In this document: positions 1 to 11,200 of the stretch, one piece after another
Position numbering within the stretch: the stretch's first letter is position 1
Layout of the letters: every line of letters begins with the position of its first letter
Assembly (NCBI RefSeq): GCF_010727605.1
Contig: NZ_AP022568.1
Coordinates: forward strand, 4,340,001-4,404,000
Direction of reading: 5' to 3'
Length of the DNA stretch: 64,000 nt
DNA from: Mycobacterium simiae
GTDB lineage: Bacteria; Actinomycetota; Actinomycetes; Mycobacteriales; Mycobacteriaceae
Translations under genes and position numbers: made by a program
Notes under the pieces: model-generated
Database searches by the model: none
What the model was told of the DNA's origin: nothing
Seen by the model: the letters and a program-made list of their open reading frames with translations, nothing else

Positions 1-659
1 GCACCGTGGCGAAGTGGTAGTTCTCGGCGAAGGTGTCGACGGCCAGCTTCCAGTTGATCGGGGCGTCGAGCACTTTCTCGCCCAGCGGAGACCAGCGGCC
101 GATGCCCCACGAGTCGAGTTCATCGGCGAGCGGTCCCAAATGGGCGGCGACATCGAGGGTCGCGGTCGAATCCAGCGCCACCCACAGGAAACCGGCGAAT
201 TCGTCGGCCGGCAGTTCGGCTAGCCCGTCGGACTTCAGCGTCGCCTCCGGGAAGCCTTCCCGGCCTGGCAGGCCGACAAGCTTGCCGGTGTTGTCGTACG
301 TCCAGGCGTGATATGGACACGTGAACCGCTTCGCGGTGCCGCACCCCGTTGCCACCGGCGACTGTCGGTGCAAGCAGACATTCTCGAAGGCCCTGACCGC
401 ACCGTCGGACGCTCTGGTCATCAAGATCGATCGCCCCATCACCGTCTTGGTGCAGTACGAGCCCGGCCTGGGCAGCTCGGAGACGTAACCGACCAACTGC
501 GGGCTGGCGAGCATCAGCGCGCGGTCGCGGTGGTGGCGTTCCACCGAGGTGTAATCGCGGGCGTCGACGGTGTGTTGGCCGGGCGCGAGGTCGGTCGTCT
601 TGTCGCGGGCCAACTTCAATGCCCGCCGGGTCAGGTCGATGAGCTGGTCACGGTCCATC
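1..659 (-). CDS. Rieske-type aromatic ring-hydroxylating oxygenase, alpha subunit (5' part, runs off the left edge)
   Basis: The minus strand is open from an ATG at 659 to base 1, giving the first ~219 residues. A Rieske [2Fe-2S] site is visible as C-x-H-R at about residues 95-98 and CPYH at 114-117. It is followed by the conserved start of the catalytic domain (WKLAVDTFAENYHF), where the mononuclear-iron region begins. Such enzymes use reductant and O2 to hydroxylate or demethylate aromatic or other hydrophobic substrates; the substrate cannot be told. A perfect 16-bp palindrome lies 34 bp upstream of the start, suggesting dedicated repressor control. The C-terminal two thirds of the expected protein are outside the window. 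I do not recall this gene next to the Rv2525c/fas block in M. tuberculosis, so it looks accessory. Confidence 0.88.
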
Positions 660-981
660 ACACGCTCCCTCGTCGCTGTGCTCTGTCGACGCTAACTTTA
701 TAAAGTTAATTGTGACAACAACAATGGCGGTTGGGACCTTCGGTGTGTACTCCTGGCTTTCGGTGTGCGACCTGGGCGGCGTGCTCGCGGCGTGTCGTCG
801 CCCACCATGCACACGCAGGGCCCGCGGCGCACACCCAATGCCGGCGCGCACACGCAAGGCCGGCGGCTCGCAGTTGAACTGCCAGTTGAACCCGCGGTCG
901 AACTTGCGGTCAAAGATGTGACGGACCTGTGACCTGTGTGACTCCTGTGTCTGTTGAGGTATGTGTCGTACCCTGTGCGTT
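660..981. other. Intergenic region between divergent Rieske and DUF1906 genes
   Basis: No convincing gene is seen here. It holds the palindrome at 693-708. At 870-917 there are four degenerate ~11-12 nt tandem units (GCAGTTGAACT, GCCAGTTGAACC, CGCGGTCGAACT, TGCGGTCAAAG) just before the next gene. Confidence 0.5.
693..708. promoter_or_regulatory. 16-bp perfect palindrome upstream of the Rieske oxygenase gene
   Basis: The sequence TAACTTTATAAAGTTA is its own reverse complement. It is strikingly AT-rich in a GC-rich background and ends 34 bp before the oxygenase start codon. Size and position fit an operator overlapping the promoter. The cognate regulator is not in the window, as seen so far. 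Confidence 0.6.
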
Positions 982-1701
982 GTGTCAATTTCGCGTCGTG
1001 ACGTGCTCAAATTCGCGGCTGCGACGCCGGCTCTGATCGGTGCGGGTGTCACGGCGTCATCACTGTGCGCCGCACCGGCGTCGGCAGCGCTGGGCACGTT
1101 GTTGGACTATGCCGCGGGCGTGATCCCGGCCAGCCAGATCCGCGCCGCCGGTGCCGTGGGTTCGATTCGGTACGTCTCCGACAGGCGACCCGGCGGCAAC
1201 TGGATGCTGGGTAAGCCAATCCAGCTAGCAGAGGCGCGTGACCTGCACAGCAATGGCTTGAAGATCGTCTCGTGCTACCAGTACGGCAAGGGCAACAACG
1301 CCGACTGGTTGGGCGGCGCCGCCGCCGGGCTGCAGCACGCCAAGCGAGGCCTCGAGCTGCACACCGCGGCCGGTGGTCCCGCCGCCGCCCCGATCTACGC
1401 GTCGATCGACGACGATCCGTCCTATGAGCAGTACAAAACCCAGATCGCACCGTATCTACGGTCCTGGGAATCGGTGATCGGACATCAGCGGACGGGCGTT
1501 TACGCCAATTCCAAGACGATCGACTGGGCCTTGCACGACGGACTGGGCTCTTACTTCTGGCAGCACAATTGGGGCTCGCCCAAGGGCTTCACCCATCCGG
1601 CGGCCAATCTGCACCAGGTCGAGATCGATAAGCGCAGCGTCGGAGGGGTCGGCGTGGACATCAACGAGATTCTCAAGCCGCAGTTCGGGCAGTGGGCCTA
1701 G
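982..1701 (+). CDS. TAT-exported DUF1906 (glycoside hydrolase-like) protein, Rv2525c-type
   Basis: The protein begins with a twin-arginine signal (SRRDVLKFAA), a hydrophobic stretch and an Ala-rich cleavage region (APASAA). The mature domain belongs to the DUF1906/Rv2525c-like family, which has a TIM-barrel fold related to glycoside hydrolases. An acidic cluster IYASIDDDP and the motif FWQHNWGSP are present. M. tuberculosis Rv2525c is a TAT substrate linked to cell-wall integrity and beta-lactam susceptibility. I chose GTG at 982 because it places the twin-arginine motif at the N-terminus, as in the family. An ATG at 961 would add seven residues and has a Shine-Dalgarno-like GAGG too close to it. 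It lies upstream of fas on the same strand, 558 bp away. Confidence 0.88.
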   Translation: MSISRRDVLKFAAATPALIGAGVTASSLCAAPASAALGTLLDYAAGVIPASQIRAAGAVGSIRYVSDRRPGGNWMLGKPIQLAEARDLHSNGLKIVSCYQYGKGNNADWLGGAAAGLQHAKRGLELHTAAGGPAAAPIYASIDDDPSYEQYKTQIAPYLRSWESVIGHQRTGVYANSKTIDWALHDGLGSYFWQHNWGSPKGFTHPAANLHQVEIDKRSVGGVGVDINEILKPQFGQWA

Positions 1702-2259
1702 CAACCACTCGGTCGCCGCAAAGTTTCCGGACCATTAACCGATAACCCCGGGGTTGCGCAAGTCGGTTCCAGCAAACACTCGTTCGCCGATCGCCGCGCG
1801 AGACGGGGCCTGACGGGCGAGCCCGGGCCGGACGCGCGCGGCGCCGTGTGCGAAACGCCATACGAATTCTTAACATAACGATTTGATAACAATGATGCCT
1901 TGAACTGGGCAGTTATAGCTACTCGACCGTAACCACCTGCATGCAGGACATTTGTTCTGGATACCCGTGGGGCCGGTTAATCCGGGTGTTACCCACAACA
2001 CGGTTACCCGTGCGTAGAACTCACCAGTAACCGATCCGGCCCGAAAAATGAGCCGAAATCTTATGACACTCTTAGTGCAGCCGATGCAGTCCGCTGCGCC
2101 GCTCGGTCCGCAAGAGTGGCCCGCCGAGAACACACCGGTGAACCGTTTTTTGGCTGCGATTCAAAGCGGAATCGACCCCGAGCCAGTTGGGGCCCCGCCC
2201 GCCGGGCGTTCAGCCGGCCGAACGAACCGACACGTGAAGACGCATACAGGGAGATACAG
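1702..2259. other. Upstream region of fas
   Basis: There is no convincing gene in these 558 bases. Two inverted repeats sit side by side about 250-275 bp before the fas start: GGGT-GTT-ACCC at 1984-1994 and CACGG-TTAC-CCGTG at 1999-2012. An extended reading of the fas frame to 2116 is open but lacks family support. Confidence 0.5.
1984..2012. promoter_or_regulatory. Paired inverted repeats in the fas upstream region
   Basis: Two small palindromes, at 1984-1994 and 1999-2012, share a GTTACCC core and lie 4 bp apart. The mycobacterial fas promoter is known to be bound by the TetR activator FasR. Assigning these repeats to FasR is inference, because I cannot recall its exact site. Confidence 0.35.
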
Positions 2260-5200
2260 GTGACGATCCACGAGCACGACCGGGTGTCCGCTGAACGCGA
2301 CGAGAACGGCCCGCTGAGCACCCACGCCCTGGTTGACCGTCTCGCGGCCGGTGAGCCCTACGCAGTCGCGTTCGGCGGCCAAGGTAGCGCCTGGTTGGAA
2401 ACCCTCGAGGAGCTGGTGTCCTCGGCCGGGATCGAGACCGAGATCGCGACGTTGGTCGGCGAGGCCGAGCTGCGACTCGAGCCGGTGGCCAAAGAACTGG
2501 TCGTGGTGCGCCCGATCGGCTTCGAGCCGTTGCAGTGGGTGCGCGCGTTGGCCGCCGAGGACCCGGTGCCCGCGGAGAAGCAATTGACGTCGGCCGCCGT
2601 GTCGATGCCGGGTGTACTGCTCACGCAGATCGCGGCGGGACGCGCGCTGGCCCGCCAAGGCATGGACTGGGCCGCGACGCCTCCGGTCGCCGTCGCCGGG
2701 CACTCCCAAGGGGTGCTCGCCGTCGAGGCTTTCAAGGCCTTGAAGGACGGGGTGGGCGCGCGCGACGTCGAGCTGCTGGTCCTGGCCCAGCTCATCGGTG
2801 CGGCGGGGACGCTAGTGGCGCGCCGTCGCGGCATCTCGGTGCTCGGTGACCGCCCGCCGATGGTCTCGATCACCAACGCCGACCCAGAACGCATCCTGCG
2901 GCTACTCGACGAATTCTCCCAAGACGTCCGGACCGTGCTGCCCCCGGTGCTGTCCATCCGCAACGGCCGGCGTTCCGTCGTCATCACCGGCACCCCGGAG
3001 CAACTGTCCCGTTTCGAGCTGTATTGCCAGCAGATCTCCGAGAGGGAAGAGGCCGAGCGCAAGAACAAGCTGCGCGGCGGCGACGTGTTCGCGCCGGTCT
3101 TCGACCCGGTACGCGTCGAGGTGGGCTTCCACACCCCCCGGCTGGCCGACGGCATCGACATCGTGGGCGGCTGGGCCGAGAAGGTCGGCGTGGACGTCGC
3201 GTTGGCGCGGCAACTGACCGAGGCCATCCTGGTGAGCCAGGTCGACTGGGTCGAGGAGATCACCCGGGTGCACGAGGCCGGCGCGCGCTGGATTCTTGAC
3301 CTGGGCCCCGGCGACATCCTGACCCGGCTCACCGCACCGGTGATCCGCGGCCTCGGCGTCGGCATCGTGCCCGCCGCCACCCGCGGCGGGCAGCGCAACC
3401 TGTTCACCGTCGGCGCCACCCCCGAGGTGGCGCGGCCCTGGTCGAGCTACGCGCCGACGGTGGTCACCCTGCCCGACGGGCGCACCAAGCTGTCGACGAA
3501 GTTCACCCGGCTGACCGGCCGGTCGCCGATCCTGCTGGCCGGCATGACCCCGACCACCGTCGACGCCAAAATCGTTGCCGCCGCGGCCAACGCCGGGCAC
3601 TGGGCCGAGCTGGCCGGCGGCGGTCAGGTGACCGAGGAGATCTTCGCCGCCCGCATCGACGAGCTGTCCCAGCTGCTCGAGCCGGGTCGCACCTACCAGT
3701 TCAACACCCTGTTCCTGGACCCCTACCTGTGGAAGCTTCAGGTCGGCGGCAAGCGGCTGGTGCAGAAGGCCCGCCAGTCCGGCGCCGCGATCGACGGCCT
3801 GGTGATCAGCGCCGGCATCCCGGACCTCGAGGAAGCCGTCGAGCTGATCAACGAGCTGAACGACGTCGGCATCAGCCACGTCGTGTTCAAGCCGGGCACC
3901 GTCGAGCAGATCCGCTCGGTCATCCGCATCGCGACCGAAGCACCCACCAAAGCCGTGATCGCGCACATCGAGGGTGGCCGTGCCGGCGGTCACCACTCCT
4001 GGGAAGACCTCGACGACCTCTTGCTGGCGACGTACTCGGAGCTGCGCTCGCGGCCCAACATCACCGTGTGCGTCGGCGGCGGTATCGGCACGCCCGAGCG
4101 GGCCGCCGAATATCTGTCCGGTCGGTGGTCGCAGCCGTACGGGTTCCCGTCGATGCCGATCGACGGCATCTTGGTTGGCACCGCGGCGATGGCCACGCTG
4201 GAGTCGACCACGTCGCCGTCGGTGAAGCGGATGCTGGTCGAGACCACCGGCACTGACCAGTGGATCGGTGCCGGAAAAGCCCAGGGCGGCATGGCTTCTA
4301 GCCGCAGCCAGCTGGGCGCCGACATTCACGAGATCGACAACTCGGCCTCACGCTGCGGCCGGCTGCTCGACGAGGTCGCCGGCGACGCCGACGCCGTCGC
4401 CGAACGTCGCGACGAGATCATCGCGGCGATGGCCGCCACCGCCAAGCCCTACTTCGGCGACGTCGGCGAAATGACGTACCTGCAGTGGCTGCAGCGCTAC
4501 GTCGAGCTGACCATCGGCGAGGGCAATTCGACCGCGGACACCGCCGGGCCGGGCAGCCCGTGGCTGGCCGACACCTGGCGCGACCGCTTCCAGCAGATGC
4601 TGCAACGCGCCGAGGCGCGACTGCACCCGCAGGACCACGGCCCGATCCAAACCCGGTTCAACGACGAGGCCCTGCTGGAGAACCCGCAGCAGGCCATCGC
4701 GACGCTGCTGCAGGACTACCCCGACGCCGAAACCGTGCAGCTGCACCCGGCTGATGTGCCGTTCTTCGTCACCCTGTGCAAGACGCTGGGCAAGCCCGTC
4801 AACTTCGTGCCGGTTATCGACAAGGACGTGCGCCGCTGGTGGCGCAGCGACTCGCTGTGGCAGGCGCACGACGCCCGCTACGACGCCGACCAGGTCTGCA
4901 TCATCCCGGGTATCGCCGCGGTTGCCGGCATTACCCGGATGGACGAGCCTGTGGGTGAACTGCTCGACCGTTTCGAGCAGGCCGCGATCGACGAGGTGCT
5001 GGGCGCCGGTGTGGAGCCGACGCCGGTGCGCTCGCGGCGGCGGGGCCGTCCGGATGTGACAGGACCGCCGGCCGTCGTGCTCGATGCCCCTGACGTGGTG
5101 TGGGCCGGACGCACCACCACCAACCCGGTACACCGCATCGCCGACCCGGCCGACTGGCTGGTGCACGAAGGTCAGCGCGCCACCCACTCGTCCACCGGCG

Positions 5201-8200
5201 CCCGTCTGCAGGTGCAGTCCGACAACGGCGCCGGATCCGAGCAGGTCGTGCTCAGCGTCCCGGTGTCGGGGGTGTGGATCGACATCCCATTCACGTTGCA
5301 CGCCAACACGATTGACGGCGGGGCGCCCGTCGTCTCCACCGAAGACGCCACCGCCGCGATGCGCGCGGTCCTGGCCATCGCCGCCGGCGTCGACGGGCCG
5401 GATCTCCTCCCGCCGGTCACCGACGGTTCGGCCACCGTGACGGTGGACTGGGACCCCGAACGCGTCGCCGACCACACGGGAGTCACCGCCACCTTCGGTG
5501 AGCGGCTGGCCCCCGGTCTGACCACGGTGCCCGACGCGTTGGTCGGTCTTTGCTGGCCCGCGGTGTTCGCGACGATCGGCTCCGCGGTCACCGACGCCGG
5601 TGTCCCGGTTGTCGAGGGCCTGCTGAGCCTGGTGCATCTCGACCACGGCGCACACGTGGTCGGCAAGCTTCCGGCCGAGCCCGCCCAATTGACCGTTACC
5701 GCAACGGCTTCGCCGGCCAGCGACACCGACATGGGACGGGTGGTCCCGGTCTCGGTGACGGTCGTCGGTCCCGACGGTGCCGCGATCGCCACCCTCGAAG
5801 AGCGGTTCGCCATCCTCGGGCGTACCGGTGCCGGGGAACTCTCCGACCCGCCCCGGGCCGGCGGCGCGGTGTCGAAGAACGCGACCGACACCCCGCGGCG
5901 GCGCCGCCGCGACGTGAAGCTCACCGCGCCGGTCGACATGCGGCCCTTCGCGGTGGTGTCCGGTGACCACAACCCGATCCACACCGACCGCGCGGCCGCG
6001 CTGCTCGCCGGACTGGAATCGCCCATCGTGCACGGCATGTGGCTCTCCGCCGCCGCGCAGCACACCGTGACCGCCACCGACGGCCAGGCCCGTCCGCCGG
6101 CCCGGCTGATCGGCTGGACCGCGCGCTTCCTGGGCATGGTGCGTCCGGGTGACGAGGTCGACTTCCGCGTCGACCGGGTCGGAATCGACCAGGGCGCAGA
6201 GGTTTTGGAGGTCGCGGCACGCGTCGGATCCGATCTGGTGATGTCGGCGACCGCGCGCCTGGCCGCACCCAAGACCGTCTACGCGTTCCCCGGCCAGGGC
6301 ATCCAGCACAAGGGCATGGGCATGGAGGTACGCGCCCGGTCCAAGGCCGCCCGCAAGATCTGGGACGACGCGGACAAGTTCACCCGCGAAACCCTGGGCT
6401 TCTCGGTGCTGCACGTGGTGCGCGACAACCCGACCACGCTCATCGCCAGCGGTGTGCATTACCACCACCCCGACGGTGTGCTGTACCTGACGCAGTTCAC
6501 TCAGGTCGCGATGGCCACCGTCGCGGCCGCCCAGGTCGCCGAGATGCGCGAGCAGGGCGCGTTCGTCGAAGGCGCCATCGCCTGCGGCCACTCGGTCGGT
6601 GAATACACCGCCCTGGCCTGCGTGCTCGGCGTCTACGAGCTGGAAGCGTTGCTGGAGACGGTGTTCCACCGCGGGTCGAACATGCACGACATCGTGCCGC
6701 GCGACGAGATGGGCCGCTCCAACTACCGGCTGGCGGCGATCAGGCCGTCGCAGATCGACCTGCCCGACGACGAGGTCAAGAACTTCGTCGCCGAAATCGC
6801 CGAGCGCACCGGGGAATTCCTGGAAATCGTGAACTTCAACCTGCGCGGTTCGCAATATGCGATCGCCGGCACGGTGCGCGGTCTCGAGGCGCTCGAGGAA
6901 GAGGTGGAGCGGCGCCGCGAAATCACCGGCGGCAAGCGCTCATTCATCCTGGTGCCCGGCATCGACGTCCCGTTCCACTCGCGGGTGCTGCGGGTCGGTG
7001 TGGCCGACTTCCGCCGCTCGCTGGAACGAGTCATGCCGCGTGATCAGGACCCGGAACTGATCATCGGGCGCTACATCCCCAACCTGGTGCCGCGGCCGTT
7101 CACGCTGGATCGCGACTTCATCCAGGAGATCCGTGATCTGGTCCCGGCCGAGCCGCTCGACCCGATCCTGGCCGACTACGACACGTGGCTGCGCGAGCGG
7201 CCGCGGGAGATGGCCCGGACCATCTTCATCGAGCTGCTGGCCTGGCAGTTCGCCAGCCCGGTGCGCTGGATCGAAACCCAGGACCTGCTGTTCATCGAGG
7301 AGGCCGCCGGTGGCCTGGGCGTGGAAAGGTTCGTCGAAATCGGTGTGAAGTCCGCGCCGACCGTCGCCGGACTGGCCACCAACACGCTCAAGTTGCCCGA
7401 ATATGCCCACAGCACAGTCGAAGTGCTCAACGCCGAGCGGGACGCGGCGGTGCTGTTCGCCACCGACACCGACCCGGAACCGGAGGCCGACGAGTCCGCG
7501 GAGCCGGCCGAAGCTGCGGCGCCCGACGCCGCGTCGGCGCCGCAGGCCGCCGCACCGGCAGCCGCTCCCGTCGCAGCTTCGTCGGGCGCTCCGAGGCCCG
7601 ATGACCTCGGATTCGACGCGGCCGACGCCACGTTGGCGCTGATCGCCCTGTCGGCCAAAATGCGCATCGACCAGATCGAGTCGCTGGACTCCATCGAGTC
7701 CATCACCGACGGTGCGTCGTCGCGGCGCAACCAGCTGCTGGTCGACCTGGGTTCGGAGTTGAACCTCGGCGCGATCGACGGCGCCGCAGAAGCCGACCTG
7801 GCCGGGCTGCGGGCGCAGGTGACCAAGCTCGCCCGCACCTACAAGCCTTACGGGCCAGTGCTTTCCGACGCCATCAACGACCAGCTACGGACGGTTCTCG
7901 GGCCGTCCGGCAAGCGCCCGGCCGCGATCGCCGATCGGGTCACCAAGACCTGGGAGCTGGGCGAGGGCTGGGCCAAGCACGTGACCGTCGAGGTCGCGCT
8001 GGGTACCCGCGAGGGCACCAGCGTCCGCGGCGGCGCCTTGGGACACCTGCACGAGGGCGCACTGGCCGACGCCGCCGCGGTCGACAAGGTGATCGACGCG
8101 GCCGTCGCCTCGGTGGCCGCACGCCACGGTGTCTCGGTCGCGCTGCCCTCGGCGGGCGGTGGCGGTGGCGCCACCATCGACGCGGCCGCGCTGAGCGAGT

Positions 8201-11200
8201 TCACCGACCAGATCACCGGGCGCGACGGCGTGCTGGCTTCGGCGGCCCGCCTGGTGCTGGGACAGCTGGGTCTGGACGACCCGGTCAACGTCTCTGCAGC
8301 TTCGACCGACGCCGAGCTCATCGACCTGGTCACCTCCGAATTGGGTTCGGACTGGCCGCGATTGGTGGCGCCGGCGTTCGAGGCCAAAAAGGCGGTCGTG
8401 TTCGACGACCGCTGGGCCAGCGCCCGCGAGGATCTGGTCAAGCTGTGGCTGTCCGACGAGGGTGATATCGACGCCGACTGGAAGCGCCTGTCCGAGCGCT
8501 TCGAGGGCGCCGGCCACATCGTTGCCACCCAGGCCACCTGGTGGCAGGGCAAGGCGCTGGCGGGCGGTCGTCAAATCCACGCGTCGCTGTACGGCCGGAT
8601 CGCCGCCGGTGCGGAAAACCCCGACCCGGGTCCGTACAGCAGCGAAATCGCCGTCGTCACCGGAGCATCGAAGGGTTCGATTGCCGCCTCGGTCGTGGCG
8701 CGGCTGCTCGACGGCGGTGCCACCGTCATCGCGACCACGTCCAAACTCGACGACGACCGGCTGGCCTTCTACCGCAAGCTGTATCGCGACCACGCCCGGT
8801 TCGATGCGGCGCTGTGGGTGGTGCCGGCCAACATGGCGTCCTACTCCGACATCGACGCTCTGGTCGAGTGGGTCGGTACCGAGCAGAGCGAAAGCCTGGG
8901 GCCGCAGTCCATTCACATCAAGGACGCGCAAACCCCGACGCTGCTGTTCCCGTTCGCTGCCCCGCGCGTGGCGGGCGACCTGTCGGAGGCGGGTTCGCGT
9001 TCCGAGATGGAGATGAAGGTCCTGCTGTGGGCCGTGCAGCGGCTCATCGGCGGCCTGTCGAAGATCGGCGCCGAGCGGGACATCGCCTCGCGACTGCACG
9101 TGGTGCTGCCCGGCTCGCCCAACCGCGGAATGTTCGGCGGTGACGGCGCCTACGGTGAGGCGAAGTCCGCCTTGGACGCCCTGGTGAGTCGCTGGCACGC
9201 GGAATCGTCGTGGGCGACGCGAGTCAGCTTGGCGCACGCGCTGATTGGCTGGACGCGTGGTACCGGGCTGATGGGCCACAACGACGCCATCGTCGACGCT
9301 GTCGAAGAAGCCGGTGTCACCACCTACTCCACCGACCAGATGGCTGCGATGCTGCTGGGTCTGTGCGACGTGGAGTCGAAGGTGGCGGCGGCCAGTCGGC
9401 CGATCAAGGCCGACTTCACGGGCGGCCTCGCCGACGTCGAACTCGACATGGCCGAACTGGCGGCCAAGGCACGCGAGCAGGCCACCGCCGCGAGCGCACA
9501 GGCCGACGACGAGAGCGGCCGGGGTGACCCGGGAACCGTTGCCGCGCTGCCGTCCCCGCCGCGCGGCTACACCCCTGCGCCGCCACCGCAGTGGGCCGAC
9601 CTCGACGTCGATCCCGCCGATCTGGTCGTCATCGTAGGTGGCGCGGAGCTGGGCCCATACGGGTCGTCGCGCACCCGCTTCGAGATGGAGGTCGACAACG
9701 AGCTGTCGGCCGCCGGCGTACTCGAGCTGGCCTGGACCACGGGGTTGATCCGCTGGGAGGATGACCCCCAACCGGGTTGGTACGACGCGCAATCCGGCGA
9801 GCTGATCGACGAGGCCGACCTGGTCGAGCGTTACCACGACGCGGTCGTCGAGCGCTGCGGCATCCGGGAGTTCGTCGACGACGGGTCGATTGATCCCGAC
9901 CACGCGTCGCCGCTGCTGGTGTCGGTGTTCCTCGACAAGGACTTCGCGTTCGTCGTCTCCTCGGAGTCCGACGCCCGTGCGTTCGCCGAGTTCGATCCTG
10001 AGCACACGGTGATCCGCCCGGTGCCCGACTCCAGCGACTGGCAGGTTATCCGCAAGGCGGGCACCGAGATTCGGGTGCCACGCAAGAACAAGCTGTCGCG
10101 TGTTGTCGGTGGGCAGATCCCGACCGGGTTCGACCCCACGGTGTGGGGCATCAGCGCCGACATGGCCAGCTCCATCGACCGGCTTGCGGTCTGGAACATC
10201 GTCGCGACCGTCGACGCGTTCCTGTCCGCCGGCTTCAGCCCCGCCGAAGTGATGCGCTACGTGCACCCGAGCCTGGTGGCCAACACCATGGGCACCGGCA
10301 TGGGGGGCGGCACCTCGATGCAGACGATGTACCACGGAAACCTGTTGGGCCGGAACAAGCCGAACGACATCTTCCAGGAAGTTCTGCCGAATATCGTTGC
10401 CGCGCACGTGGTTCAGTCCTACATCGGCAGCTACGGGTCGATGATCCACCCGGTCGCCGCCTGCGCCACCGCAGCGGTGTCGGTGGAGGAGGGCATCGAC
10501 AAGATCCGGTTGGGCAAGGCCGAGATGGTCGTGGCCGGTGGTATCGACGACCTGACGCTGGAAGGCATCATCGGATTCGGTGACATGGCGGCCACCGCCG
10601 ACACCGGCATGATGCGGGCCCGGGGCATTCACGACTCGAAGTTCTCCCGGCCCAACGACCGGCGGCGCCTCGGGTTCGTCGAGGCCCAGGGTGGCGGCAC
10701 CATCCTGCTGGCCCGCGGTGACCTGGCGCTGAAGATGGGCCTGCCGGTGCTCGCGGTCGTCGCGTTCGCGCAGTCCTACGGTGACGGTGTGCACACCTCG
10801 ATCCCGGCCCCTGGTCTGGGCGCCCTGGCGTCCGGCCGGGGTGGCAAGGACTCGCCGCTGGCCCGCGCGCTGGCCAAGCTCGGGGTGAGCGCCGACGACG
10901 TCGCGGTGGTCTCCAAGCACGACACGTCGACGCTGGCCAACGATCCCAACGAGACCGAGCTGCACGAGCGGCTGGCCGACTCGCTGGGGCGCTCCGAAGG
11001 TGCGCCGCTGTTCATCGTGTCCCAGAAGAGTCTCACCGGGCACGCCAAGGGTGGTGCGGCGGTCTTCCAGATGATGGGGCTGTGCCAGATGTTGCGCGAC
11101 GGCGTCATCCCGCCCAACCGCAGCCTGGACTGTGTCGACGACGAACTGTCCGGGTCGGCTCACTTCGTCTGGGTGCGCGACACCCTGCGGCTGGGCGAGA

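Noticed and set aside
4348..6855. 835-residue minus-strand open frame opposite fas
   Set aside because: Composition is His/Arg/Gly/Val shadow of the fas third-position GC bias, with no recognisable motif.
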